NCBI RefSeq assembly: GCF_003248515.1 | Contig: NZ_QFOB01000001.1 | Location: 186,001-250,000, forward strand | Length of the DNA: 64,000 nt | Source of the DNA: Sphingomonas sp. | GTDB taxonomy: Bacteria > Pseudomonadota > Alphaproteobacteria > Sphingomonadales > Sphingomonadaceae | Reading direction: 5' to 3' | In this document: one piece after another, positions 54,096 through 62,764 of the stretch | Position numbering within the stretch: position 1 is the stretch's first letter | How the letters are laid out: every line of letters starts with the position of its first letter | Program-made: the position numbers and the translations under genes | The notes under the pieces: model-generated | Told to the model about the DNA's origin: nothing | What the model saw: the letters and a program-made list of their open reading frames with translations, nothing else | Databases searched by the model: none

Positions 54096-55469
54096 TCAGG
54101 CTACAGCGGGCGCGCGGAGCCCAAGCCAGCGGCGCGTGCCAGGAACTCTAACCAGCAACAGCTTTTCGGTCGCGAGCACGAGCAGTAGGGTCGCACCGAA
54201 CATCGGCAGATAAATGCCGAGCGCCACAATGATGGCGATTAACCCCAAGCCAAATCGCGGACGGCTGAGCGGGATCGGTGCCCCGAGTAGTCCCGTAGGC
54301 CGACGCCGCCACCACATTACCATTCCAGAGACGGCGAGCATGACAAGGAACAGCGCCGTCAGCGTGCCGATGATCTGATTGAGCAAACCGAACAGCGCGC
54401 CCTCATGGACGGCGACGCCATATCCGACCATCTGATCGATCCAGTGGCGTTGTTCGAAGTCCGTCCGCGATATGACCCGCCCGGTGGCACCGTCCACCTT
54501 CATGTCGCCGCGCAGTGGCCGATCAGCGGCGTTTGACGACACCGACCACGCTCCGCCTACCTTTTTGGGCGGTGAGATCTGGACCGGCGGTGCCAGTCCT
54601 GCGGGAACGGCTGCGGTGATAACGCGCATAAGATCTCCAGGGCGCATCATTTCCGCGACTGGCATCGCCATGCCCGCCATGTGGCCCATTCCCATATGCC
54701 CGGCGTGCTCACCACCGCCGTCACCGGCGTCCGGCGCCTTGCCTCCGATCGTCCAGTCGATAGGTCCGGATGCAGTCCCAGTGATCTGTCGGATTTCGCC
54801 GAGATAGCTTCCCCACGCCTTAGCCCAGGGAAGCCCGGTCAGGATCAGGATCAGAGCGAAAAACGAGACCCAGATTCCGGTTGTGGCGTGGATGTCCCGC
54901 CAGAAGATACGAGATCCACTGCGCAGCCGGGGATACAGCACGCCGGCAACACCCTTCGCGCTTCGGGGCCACCAGAGGTAGAGTCCCGTCACGATCATCA
55001 CGATCGCCCAGCAAGCTGCTATTTCGACAAGATAACTGCCGACTGGCCCCGCGAGCAGCTCGCCGTGGAGATGAAACACCAGCCGAAGCGGCCGGCTTTC
55101 CTCGACCGCCACGTTGAGCACCTCGGCCGTCGCCGGGTGAACATACACCCGACTGGCCTCGCCATCCTTTTGGACAAGGATCTGCACAGCGCTATCGAAA
55201 GCCTGCGGAAGTTCATATTTGGCGAAACTGGAGCCGGGAACAGCCTCCAAGGCGGCCGCAACCTGGGCGTCAGGCGTGGCGGCGGCTCCATTCAAGGCTA
55301 GATGCGTGTAAGGTCGATCAAGCCAAGCTTCGATCTGCGGACGCCAGAGATAGATAGCCCCGGTCAGAGCCAGCCAGATCACGAACGGAATGCAGAATAG
55401 GCCGGCGTAAAAGTGCCAACGCCATACCGAATTGTAGAAGGTGGGCTTGCGGACGAGCGTGTCTGTCAT
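54096..55469 (-). CDS. PepSY-associated TM protein
   Basis: This 457-residue membrane protein has four to five helices and PepSY regions: WHFYAGLFCIPFVIWLALTGAIYLW at the N-terminus, VFHLHGELLAGPVGSYLVE and RIFWRDIHATTGIWVSFFALILIL. The loop GEHAGHMGMGHMAGMAMP is His/Met-rich, which suggests copper binding. PepSY-TM proteins are often reductases linked to TonB receptors. The start (55469) has GAGGAGG 8 nt upstream. It lies 11 bp after the TonB receptor gene. Confidence 0.87.
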   Translation of the reverse strand: MTDTLVRKPTFYNSVWRWHFYAGLFCIPFVIWLALTGAIYLWRPQIEAWLDRPYTHLALNGAAATPDAQVAAALEAVPGSSFAKYELPQAFDSAVQILVQKDGEASRVYVHPATAEVLNVAVEESRPLRLVFHLHGELLAGPVGSYLVEIAACWAIVMIVTGLYLWWPRSAKGVAGVLYPRLRSGSRIFWRDIHATTGIWVSFFALILILTGLPWAKAWGSYLGEIRQITGTASGPIDWTIGGKAPDAGDGGGEHAGHMGMGHMAGMAMPVAEMMRPGDLMRVITAAVPAGLAPPVQISPPKKVGGAWSVSSNAADRPLRGDMKVDGATGRVISRTDFEQRHWIDQMVGYGVAVHEGALFGLLNQIIGTLTALFLVMLAVSGMVMWWRRRPTGLLGAPIPLSRPRFGLGLIAIIVALGIYLPMFGATLLLVLATEKLLLVRVPGTRRWLGLRAPAVA

Positions 55470-55480
55470 GGATGACCTCC

Positions 55481-57871
55481 TCAGAACCGCGTCTTGACGC
55501 CGGCGAACACGCTGCGCGGGAAGCCCGCGTAGATGGACCCGGTGGTGTTCATTAGCGTGGTGGCCGGGTTCTGCTGACCCGTCGCCACGTTCAGGCTGTC
55601 CGAGATGATCGAGGCAGACCCGACATAGGTCTTGTCGAACACATTCTGGACCGATGCGAAGAAGCTCATCCGGGACCACACGCCCAGGCCCTTCGGAGGA
55701 TCGTAATGAAGGTTGAGGTTGACCAGCGTGATGTCAGGGATCTTCAGCAAGTTGCCATTGTCGATGAAGTAGCTGCTGCGATAGCTTAGCTCTGCAAACC
55801 CGCCGAGGCCGGCGAGCGGTCCGTCGGGCTGATCATAGCCAGCGCGGCCGTTGACGAACGTTGGGATCACGCCGGGTATGTGGTTGCCGTCGCGATCGAA
55901 CTGAGCCGAGACTGCGCCAGAGGTCAGCCGCTCGACATAATTCGTATAGCTCTGGTGGTTGTAGCTGTAGGCGGCCTCAAGCTTCGCTCCAGGCAGGATG
56001 CTGGGCAGAGGTTTCCAGGCAAGCCCAAGCTCCACGCCCTTATGGATCGAGCGCGGGGCGTTGGTGACGTAGTTGAGCAAATTGACGCCGGCCGACTGGC
56101 TGAGCTGCTCGTTGCGGAACCACTCATAATAGCCGGTGAGTTCGGCCTTGAGATTGTCGCTCAGGGCCAGCTCCGCACCGAGATCGACGCCGACATTCTT
56201 TTGCGTCTTGAGCGCGGTATTGTTGCCGGGCACTCCTTGATCGGTAACGAACAGGTTTCCCGCCTGGGGGATGCCGTAGCCGGTGCCGACCCGCGCATGC
56301 AGCCGAACCGCTTTCGTGGCCTGCCAGAACAAGGCCGCCTCGGGTGCGATGTTGAAATAGTGGCGGAGCGCCGGGATCAGCGTCAGTGTCGGATTGGCGT
56401 TGACCGGATAGGTATAGGCCGTCTGACGAACGTTCAGGATCGACCGTTCCACGCCGATCCCAGCGATGAACTGGAGGCTGCCGGTGAGCGTCAGTTCCTG
56501 CCGTGCCCGTACACCCATGTTACGCACGTCGCCAAACACGGTCTGGGTCAATGCGCCGAAGCCGTTCCGGCCAGCCGGCGTCTTGTTGAACGAGTAGCTC
56601 TGATTATCGAGATAATTGTAGAAAACGCCGAGGAAGCTTGTGCCCTCCAGCCCGAACAGGCCGCCGCGATAGGTTAGGTCCGAGGTGATGTTGTAGCTGT
56701 CGAGCGTGCCCTTGAACGGGGTCGCGCTGGTCGGTTGATTGACGACACGGCTGTCGAACGTAGCCTGCGTCCGCCAAGTGAGATCCGAGGCGAAGTCATG
56801 CTCGTAGCGCGCGCCGATGATCGTTCGGCGGTCGTTGCGCGCGAGGTCGCCTTCGGTCGCCGTTTGGGCGATCCGGGTGCCATTAATACCGTTCGCCAGC
56901 ACAGAGATGGTGCCGCATCCGGGAGCAACCGTCGCGGCGACCTTGCAGCCGTCCTGATAGGGGTTCTGCAGATACTGGTTGTAGGAAAGCCGGGTCGAGA
57001 GCTGGAACTCGCCCTCATTGTAGATCACCTTGGCTGTCACTCGATCGCGATCGGACAGCGCGTAAGTGGCGAGCGCATTGATGGTGCCCGTCTCATAATG
57101 ATTATGTTCGGTCGAGCCATCGGCGCGGACGAAGCTACCGAACACCGCATATTCGAAGTTGGGGCCGGCATCGCCGACCGTGCCGTAGAGGCTGGCATAG
57201 CCGTAGCTGCCGCCATCGAGGCCGATCTCCGCGCCTTTGATGTCGCGCCCGCGACGCGTGCGGAAATTGACCGCTCCGCCTATGCCGTAGTTTCCATAGC
57301 GGGCGGAAGACGGGCCGCGAACGATGTCGACCGCGCCATAGGCATGTGGATCGGTCAGATCGAAGCGCGCGAGGCCGTCCGGCTGAGTGACAGGAAAGTC
57401 GTCCTCGAACACCTGGATGTTGCGAGCCCCGAAGCTGTTGCGGGCGTTCGAACCACGGATTGAGACACCGACGTCGCGGGGACCATTGCCCTGGATCACC
57501 GCGATGCCGGGCGACAGCTTCACGATGTCGGCGATGGTGGTTGCCGGCGTGTTTCGAAAGGCGGTGTCGGCAACGGTGGTAACCGTCTGTCCGGTCACTT
57601 GCGTCGTGAGCGACAACGCTTTTCCGGTGACGAGGATTTCATCGCCAGTTACTTCTGACGTACGGCCGGGAGCCGACGATGCGGTCGCGGTCCGACCAGC
57701 AGCGGAGTCGTCTTGTCGAGGTTCGTTCGTGTCGAGCGCCTGCAGTTCAGCATCGATCGCCGCACGCTGGCGAAGCAGTTCCGCCCGTCGCTCCGCTGTG
57801 GATTGCGCATCGACGTGCGCGGCCGCCAGCGCCGCCACCGATATGGCGGCGAGCATCTTCATCTTGATCAT
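55481..57871 (-). CDS. TonB-dependent receptor (copper-type)
   Basis: This roughly 796-residue outer membrane receptor has a signal peptide (MIKMKMLAAISVAALAAAHVDAQ), a coiled N-terminal extension (TAERRAELLRQRAAIDAELQAL), a plug beginning DEILVTGKALSLTTQV, and a beta-barrel ending AGFPRSVFAGVKTRF with a C-terminal Phe. The neighbours (PepSY, MbnP, MbnH, DUF2946) suggest a copper ligand. The start at 57871 precedes the signal peptide; the frame extends further upstream. Confidence 0.88.
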   Translation of the reverse strand: MIKMKMLAAISVAALAAAHVDAQSTAERRAELLRQRAAIDAELQALDTNEPRQDDSAAGRTATASSAPGRTSEVTGDEILVTGKALSLTTQVTGQTVTTVADTAFRNTPATTIADIVKLSPGIAVIQGNGPRDVGVSIRGSNARNSFGARNIQVFEDDFPVTQPDGLARFDLTDPHAYGAVDIVRGPSSARYGNYGIGGAVNFRTRRGRDIKGAEIGLDGGSYGYASLYGTVGDAGPNFEYAVFGSFVRADGSTEHNHYETGTINALATYALSDRDRVTAKVIYNEGEFQLSTRLSYNQYLQNPYQDGCKVAATVAPGCGTISVLANGINGTRIAQTATEGDLARNDRRTIIGARYEHDFASDLTWRTQATFDSRVVNQPTSATPFKGTLDSYNITSDLTYRGGLFGLEGTSFLGVFYNYLDNQSYSFNKTPAGRNGFGALTQTVFGDVRNMGVRARQELTLTGSLQFIAGIGVERSILNVRQTAYTYPVNANPTLTLIPALRHYFNIAPEAALFWQATKAVRLHARVGTGYGIPQAGNLFVTDQGVPGNNTALKTQKNVGVDLGAELALSDNLKAELTGYYEWFRNEQLSQSAGVNLLNYVTNAPRSIHKGVELGLAWKPLPSILPGAKLEAAYSYNHQSYTNYVERLTSGAVSAQFDRDGNHIPGVIPTFVNGRAGYDQPDGPLAGLGGFAELSYRSSYFIDNGNLLKIPDITLVNLNLHYDPPKGLGVWSRMSFFASVQNVFDKTYVGSASIISDSLNVATGQQNPATTLMNTTGSIYAGFPRSVFAGVKTRF

Positions 57872-58009
57872 CGATGGTCCAATTTTGGGCGCGCCGATGA
57901 ACGGCGCGTGCCGAGTGTCAGCAGTGCCGGCGTAGGCCGACACGATCGTGCTTCTCGCTTACGGAGCGAACAGCAAAGGCGCGCTCGATACGCGAGCGCG
58001 CGACACCGT

Positions 58010-58435
58010 TTAGAGGACTGGTGGACCTCTCAGAGGCGGCCGCAGGTACGGACGAGCCCGGGCGAGCCGACCTTGCGCAACCGGGCTGAAGGCAACCGTA
58101 ACGACGATGAAAATGATCGCCGCCGCAAGCAGGGCGGGATCCACGCTCACGCTGGAATGTGCGGTTGCTGCTCCGAACGCACAGGGCATTTGGTCCCTGC
58201 TCGACTTCTTGGTTGGCTCTTCGTGGCCACTGTGGTGCCCCATCATGGGCATGTGCATCGACTGCATGGGCGTCGTCGCCATGCCATCGCATAGTTCGAC
58301 GGTCGGAGCAGAGCCATTCCAGGCCAGCATATAGCCAGTGGGAACAACTGCTCTGATCAGAAACACAGCCGCGAGAAGCCACAGAGCGGCTAGATGTCGC
58401 GAGCGCGCAAAGGCACGAAGGTTCCCCACGGACAC
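58010..58435 (-). CDS. DUF2946 family protein
   Basis: This 141-residue membrane-linked protein has the DUF2946 features: an N-terminal hydrophobic helix (LAALWLLAAVFLIRAVVPTGYML), a conserved ELCDGM and a Met/His-rich loop (MQSMHMPMMGHHSGHEE), then a C-terminal helix. The family is associated with copper. The start is a GTG at 58435 without a clear ribosome binding site. It is the first gene of the copper cluster. A 14-bp palindrome lies 14 bp upstream. Confidence 0.75.
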   Translation of the reverse strand: MSVGNLRAFARSRHLAALWLLAAVFLIRAVVPTGYMLAWNGSAPTVELCDGMATTPMQSMHMPMMGHHSGHEEPTKKSSRDQMPCAFGAATAHSSVSVDPALLAAAIIFIVVTVAFSPVAQGRLARARPYLRPPLRGPPVL

Positions 58436-58911
58436 ACGTTAACGCATTCTGCGCTGCAGCGCATCATGGATTTGCAATTTTGCCCCAGTTTGCCGATTCG
58501 AGCGCGTTTACGTCGGCGGTGGGAGCAACATCATAGGATTCCGTCCTTTTACGCAATTGTCGCGCGTTATTCTAAACGAAGGGAGGCGCTGCGGTTCTTA
58601 TTTAATGTCTACGGAAAAGAAGTGCGACTTCGTCGCAATCCCTATCTTGGGCTTCTGAACAGGCGACCGGCAACCAATCTTCGGACGGGTAGCAGATCGC
58701 CCGCGCGCCGGCTCTCAGCCGCACGTCATGCTGCATGTTCGTGCTCCAATGCAGTTCAACTCGCCATCCGCACATACCAGAACGGAGATAGAGCATTGTT
58801 GCAATCGGAAGATCGCGGTTGTCGCGTGAGTGCAATCTTGAAGGCGATCCATCGCCCCTCGCTTTTAAGCTGGTATGCCGACGCAAATGAAAACGGCGAG
58901 AGGCTGACGCC
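58436..58911. other. 476-bp region upstream of the copper cluster
   Basis: No gene is supported here; a plus-strand frame (58394-58915) has arginine-rich, low-quality sequence and overlaps the divergent DUF2946 gene. The region holds the probable promoter of the copper cluster, with the palindrome at 58450. Confidence 0.5.
58450..58463. promoter_or_regulatory. 14-bp palindrome upstream of DUF2946
   Basis: TGCGCTGCAGCGCA is a perfect palindrome 14 bp before the DUF2946 start, placed where a repressor operator would block transcription or translation. It may be the target of a copper- or iron-sensing regulator, but no consensus is recognised. Confidence 0.35.
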
Positions 58912-59109
58912 TTAAAAGTTGGGGTCGAATAATTGCTCTTTGGTTGTTGGACGCTTCGGAAGGTTGAGCATGCCAAGAATGACAAAAAAGACGGCCATGT
59001 AAAAGAACACCGTCCCGACCGATGGGGGGATCCAACGGCTCACGAGCAGGTTGATCACGCCCCACCAAACTGACATGCGCGAAGCGCCATCCCAATCTTT
59101 TTTTGTCAT
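58912..59109 (-). CDS. Small membrane protein, unknown
   Basis: This 65-residue protein starts MTKKDWDGASRMSVWWG and has two hydrophobic stretches (VINLLVSRWIPP and TVFFYMAVFFVILGML). The start at 59109 lacks a strong ribosome binding site. It lies 28 bp after the repeat protein gene on the same strand. No family is recognised. Confidence 0.5.
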   Translation of the reverse strand: MTKKDWDGASRMSVWWGVINLLVSRWIPPSVGTVFFYMAVFFVILGMLNLPKRPTTKEQLFDPNF

Positions 59110-59137
59110 GTTATTTTTATATCCAAGAAACGCGCCA

Positions 59138-59446
59138 CTATTCACCGGTATAGGTTCCATCCGGCTGCATTTTGCAGCGGGAGCCAACCACGTAGCTCCC
59201 GTCTGGGCACATTTTCGTCGAGGTCGAACGACCAGCGTTACCGGTGCCGATAAACTGGCCATTCGGAGCGAGACGAGGCGCTCCGCCTACGTATGCGCCA
59301 TTGGGCGCTAGCGTCGGCGTTCCTCCCACAAATCGGCCATTCGGCGCTAGTTTGCATTCGCCCGAGACATAACTGCCGTCCGGGCACACCCCAGCGAACG
59401 CAGCGCTTGGAAGCGAGATAATTCCGATCAAAGCGACGAGCTTCAT
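59138..59446 (-). CDS. Secreted repeat protein with LAPNG motifs
   Basis: This 102-residue protein has a signal peptide (MKLVALIGIISLPSAAFA) and repeats of the form LAPNGxFVGGxPx (three copies), flanked by CPDGSYV at both ends with paired cysteines. The start at 59446 has AGGGGGA upstream. The family is unknown; such short repeats are seen in small sphingomonad secreted proteins. Confidence 0.65.
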   Translation of the reverse strand: MKLVALIGIISLPSAAFAGVCPDGSYVSGECKLAPNGRFVGGTPTLAPNGAYVGGAPRLAPNGQFIGTGNAGRSTSTKMCPDGSYVVGSRCKMQPDGTYTGE

Positions 59447-59812
59447 ACCATTCCCCCTGCTCTCCCGGCCGGAGCCGGGTGGTTGAACACGTGCGAGCAC
59501 GGGGCAGCACGCCTCCCGTATTCGCCAGGAGGCTATTGTATTTCGGGAGCCGCCCGACAGAGCGGACCCGTGCTCAGCGCGTCATGCGCACCGCCAAGGC
59601 TGTTCAGACCCGGACGGATAAAATTAAGCTATGCCTGTTTCGGGGAGACATCAAGCAGCATGCCTCTGGTGGCCATCAGATCCGTCTCCAGCTCGATAGC
59701 GACCTGAGGCCGTCTTCAATTATCGGGACAGGACAGGTCGTCCTGCGCTGGATCGGCGCGGGCAATCCGAATGACACGACACCTCAACTTGGTGTCGGAG
59801 CCGAACGAAGCG
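59447..59812. other. 366-bp region without supported genes
   Basis: Between the repeat protein start and the stop of the HGG-motif gene there is no gene I can support. The plus-strand frame at 59479-59886 overlaps the HGG gene and has no ribosome binding site. Confidence 0.5.
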
Positions 59813-60181
59813 TCAACCTCGCAGAGCGGCGAGCTGTGCCCTCGCCGAAGCGAGAATCCGATCCGCATCGCGACGCTGACGAATAGCCTCCTCAGTCCAA
59901 GCGCCATTTGTGAATGCCCCATTGCGCGACCCGTGAGGGGCGCCGCTTCCAACGGCACCGCCATGCAGCCTGCAGCGCGCTTTACCCTTTGTCGCCGGTG
60001 ACTGACACGGCTTTCCGCTTCGACCCTTTGCCAGACAGCGCGGCGCAGCCCGAAGGTTGGCCAACCGCATCGCAGCGAGTTCCATTGGCGGTGTCGATAG
60101 GGAGAGAGCTTGGTCCATGGGGTTGGTCGTTGATTTTCGCGGAACCCCCCTCGATGTGAATATGCTGATGTCGGTGATCAT
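59813..60181 (-). CDS. HGG-GAP motif protein of mobile elements
   Basis: This protein of up to 122 residues has the motif RCLAKGRSGKPCQSPATKGK, then RCRLHGGAVGSGAPHGSRNG, typical of a small family in integrated elements of alphaproteobacteria. Cysteines and histidine may bind zinc. The start at 60181 has AGGAG 4 nt upstream but overlaps the upstream gene by 200 bp; starts at 60118 or 60085 are also possible. Confidence 0.65.
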   Translation of the reverse strand: MITDISIFTSRGVPRKSTTNPMDQALSLSTPPMELAAMRLANLRAAPRCLAKGRSGKPCQSPATKGKARCRLHGGAVGSGAPHGSRNGAFTNGAWTEEAIRQRRDADRILASARAQLAALRG

Positions 60182-60914
60182 GGCGCTCCTGCTTCACAAT
60201 TATGCGCTGCTGGCTCGTTTTGCCTTGAAGACCAGATAGCGTCTGAACTTGCATGGCGACCGTGCGGCCGAGCTTTGCCGATAATGCTGCGTCCGGATGG
60301 CGGATCTGCATCGTCGACAGCGTGTCAGTTGCCAAACGCATCATCATAAGGTGCATGGCAACTGCGCCAACAGCGACAGCGCACTGCGCTTCGTTGCGCG
60401 GTCGAAAACCGGCCACCATGTTGAGAGCGGCGAGCAGCTCTGCGTGCGACGGGACATTCTGTCCTGTTTGCTCATGTAACTCTGTGCGGCACATCTGGGC
60501 CAATTGCCCCAGGTGATATGTTGCCGTGACGACTGAGCCCGTCCCAAATAGGTCACACAGCATGGCCTCCCAGCCATCTTGGTCGTCATGGGGCGGGCCG
60601 AGTGCATAACCCTCTTCGGTAACGTCGATCGCTAGCCCGAGGCTTGGTCGCCGCTTGCCGGTGCGGACGCGGGCGGCGGCCCCCGCGCGGCGAATATCCT
60701 CCGGGGGTGATGAGCGCGGTTGCAGCGGCACGGGCGCTTGGCGCGGAGGCGCGCTACGCGCCGGGGTCGAGAACTGAGGTACATTGCAACCGTGAGGCCG
60801 CCACGAGCTCGAAAAGCTGGCCATAAGGGCCTCCGTATCGTTCAACGCGGGAGGTGGCGTCGTCCCGGCTGCCGTCGCGGCGCCGCTCGTATCAAGTGCT
60901 CTCTCGTCAGCCAT
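59982..60914 (-). CDS. Accessory protein of mobile element, unknown
   Basis: This 310-residue protein has a disordered proline/alanine-rich N-terminus (first about 110 residues) and a helical C-terminal domain: YHLGQLAQMCRTELHEQTG, NEAQCAVAVGAVAMHLMMMRLA and a VKQERHDHRHQHIHIEGG ending. The HQHIHIEGG segment resembles the HVHVHAGGQ ending seen in proteins that precede HGG-motif genes. Function unknown. The ATG at 60914 overlaps the Rep-like gene by 8 bp. Confidence 0.65.
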   Translation of the reverse strand: MADERALDTSGAATAAGTTPPPALNDTEALMASFSSSWRPHGCNVPQFSTPARSAPPRQAPVPLQPRSSPPEDIRRAGAAARVRTGKRRPSLGLAIDVTEEGYALGPPHDDQDGWEAMLCDLFGTGSVVTATYHLGQLAQMCRTELHEQTGQNVPSHAELLAALNMVAGFRPRNEAQCAVAVGAVAMHLMMMRLATDTLSTMQIRHPDAALSAKLGRTVAMQVQTLSGLQGKTSQQRIIVKQERHDHRHQHIHIEGGSAKINDQPHGPSSLPIDTANGTRCDAVGQPSGCAALSGKGSKRKAVSVTGDKG

Positions 60915-61851
60915 GCGGCAGCCCTCTCGCTTCTGACCGAGAAGGCGAATGCTCACTCTCGGTAGGCTCGCGGCTCGGGTCGGTGCATTGGGAGAGGTCA
61001 GCGAGGGCAATGTGCCAGGGCGACCCTGGCCCATATTCCCGCCCACGGCGAGCGCGGGCCGCACGGTTGATGTTCTCAGAACTGGACGAGCGCTTCCCGA
61101 TCACGATCCCGCCTTTGGCCGGCGTCCGGAGGCCGAAGGCGAGGTGCGTCTCTGTGCTGGCCTCTTTCACCACGTAGTCAATCACGTGGCGAAGGTTGAT
61201 GAGGTAGTCGTTGCGGGACAGCGTGTCTCCCAGTGCCGCTTCATACGACTTTCCAACCGCGCTGCTGTCGACCAACCCCGCCGCCGACTTAGCGCCGCAA
61301 CGTTTCAGCCAGCCGCGATGTCGACGGAAGAACTCCCGGCGGACGGTAGGGGCCAGATGCAGCAGCAGGTGAACATGCTGCCCGACGACCTCTCCGGGCT
61401 CCTGCACCCAAACATGCGCGGTCTCGACGCCTCGGCCTCGCAGCCAGCGTTTCGCGTGCCTCAGGAACTCCCCGGTTGCTGAAACGCAGTCGGTGATACC
61501 GCCCAGTTCAAGGTCGATCGTGATAAAGGCGTTCAGAGGCAGACCCATCAGGATGGCCTCCTGCGCGGCTGAGATGATCTCCCGGACGCGAGTGTTGCTT
61601 AGTGCTGCGGTGGCTACATGCGAACGTGTTACTCCGCCGTGGCGCCGCGTACCCCGATCCTCAATCCGAAAGCCAAATTCAGAACTTGATGGCGAACTGA
61701 TCTCTGCCGCGCCCACGTGTACGCACGAGGCATCGGCTGAAATCAGCGTAAAATCAGCGTGTTCGCCTTGAGAATTATCTTCTCGGATCGCCTCAACGTG
61801 TTCAAGATTGCAGCCGATGCTTGGGCCGCCGATAAGATAGTCGAGCGTCAC
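60907..61851 (-). CDS. HUH-type Rep-like protein
   Basis: This 314-residue protein has three motifs of rolling-circle initiators: FITIDLE (motif I), GQHVHLLLHL (HUH, motif II) and DYVVKEAS (Y-x-x-K, motif III). The likely start is a GTG (61851) that overlaps the stop of the HTH gene (GTGA). The frame runs further upstream to 61983, inside the HTH gene. It may nick DNA for replication or transfer of the element. No search has been made. Confidence 0.6.
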   Translation of the reverse strand: MTLDYLIGGPSIGCNLEHVEAIREDNSQGEHADFTLISADASCVHVGAAEISSPSSSEFGFRIEDRGTRRHGGVTRSHVATAALSNTRVREIISAAQEAILMGLPLNAFITIDLELGGITDCVSATGEFLRHAKRWLRGRGVETAHVWVQEPGEVVGQHVHLLLHLAPTVRREFFRRHRGWLKRCGAKSAAGLVDSSAVGKSYEAALGDTLSRNDYLINLRHVIDYVVKEASTETHLAFGLRTPAKGGIVIGKRSSSSENINRAARARRGREYGPGSPWHIALADLSQCTDPSREPTESEHSPSRSEARGLPHG

Positions 61852-62024
61852 GGTCTTGCTCCGACGAACCGTTGCAACGATTCGGCCTGCACTAGCGTGC
61901 GGCGCCCGATACGCGTCACTTGGAGGTCGCCCCTTGCGATCGCGGCGAACATTGATGTTCTGCCAAGCGAGGACACGCGACAAGCTTCTGCGATTGAATA
62001 CGCTAGTGGCGAAAGTTCAGACAT
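61848..62024 (-). CDS. AlpA/excisionase-type HTH protein
   Basis: This 58-residue protein is a winged helix-turn-helix of the excisionase/AlpA type: AYSIAEACRVSSLGRTSMFAAIARGDL, then VTRIGRRTLVQAESLQRFVG. It may direct excision or control the operon. AGGAG lies 7 nt upstream of the ATG at 62024. It overlaps the Rep-like gene by 4 bp. Confidence 0.82.
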   Translation of the reverse strand: MSELSPLAYSIAEACRVSSLGRTSMFAAIARGDLQVTRIGRRTLVQAESLQRFVGARP

Positions 62025-62128
62025 TTCCGGACTCCTGGTAGAACGCCGCTGGCGTTCGCGTTGGACCGGCAGAGTATCTATCGGCGCCCTAAACGTGCCG
62101 CAAAGCTGAATATCCGCAAATTCCGTGC

Positions 62129-62752
62129 CTACTGTGGATCGCGATCCGCACGCAGTTTGTCCAACGCGATTTGGCGCCTGGTGAGGGTGTCCTTCCACTT
62201 CGACCATTCAGCCTCAACGGAACGCGGGCTAATACCAAAGGTCTGGCCGGCCTCAAATTTGGCGCGTTTAAGCTTCCCGTGTTGGTCCGCTCCAACACTC
62301 TGAAGGTGTTTCGCGATCGCCAGTCCGGCACCTGCCATTCGCGTCTCGTCGACGGCGCCGCGGGCCGCACGTGATAGTCCGGGGTGCTGACGCACGACGA
62401 CGCGCCGCCCTGACTGCGCGGTTAAAACGCGCAAAAGCCTTTCAAGGTCAATTTTGGTCAGTCTTTCGGCTGCCAGCATCAGGGCCTGAAGCTCTGATGG
62501 AAGAACGTACTTACCGAGGTACAATCTAAGACCTGTTTTTGATGGATCGTCGGAACACAAATCCAACAAATTATTACGAAGTTCCGAGTCGGGTACGTAT
62601 CCGTGATGCAACAAATAAGCGGCAAAGGCGGTCAAATCTCGATAGGCAAGCCCGACATAAACTTGAAACCAGTGAGGGACTTTCCCCGATTCTACCCTCC
62701 ATATAAAGCGTCGATCTTTAAAGGGCATGCGCTGATTATATAACGATTTCAC
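62129..62752 (-). CDS. Unknown protein of the integrase operon
   Basis: This 207-residue protein starts with GTG (MKSLYNQRMPFKDRRF), with a run of G residues upstream as ribosome binding site. Helical; contains FQVYVGLAYRDLTAFAAYLLHHGYVPDSELRNNLLDL and the C-terminal HTH-like segment AGQTFGISPRSVEAEWSKW. It lies 12 bp after the integrase stop and 104 bp before the HTH gene. No family recognised. Confidence 0.65.
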   Translation of the reverse strand: MKSLYNQRMPFKDRRFIWRVESGKVPHWFQVYVGLAYRDLTAFAAYLLHHGYVPDSELRNNLLDLCSDDPSKTGLRLYLGKYVLPSELQALMLAAERLTKIDLERLLRVLTAQSGRRVVVRQHPGLSRAARGAVDETRMAGAGLAIAKHLQSVGADQHGKLKRAKFEAGQTFGISPRSVEAEWSKWKDTLTRRQIALDKLRADRDPQ

Positions 62753-62764
62753 TAATTGCCCCCC

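Noticed and set aside
58394..58915. Plus-strand frame upstream of the copper cluster
   Set aside because: No ribosome binding site, arginine-rich sequence without a family, and it overlaps the divergent DUF2946 start.
59479..59886. Plus-strand frame of 135 codons
   Set aside because: No ribosome binding site and it overlaps the better supported HGG-motif gene on the other strand.
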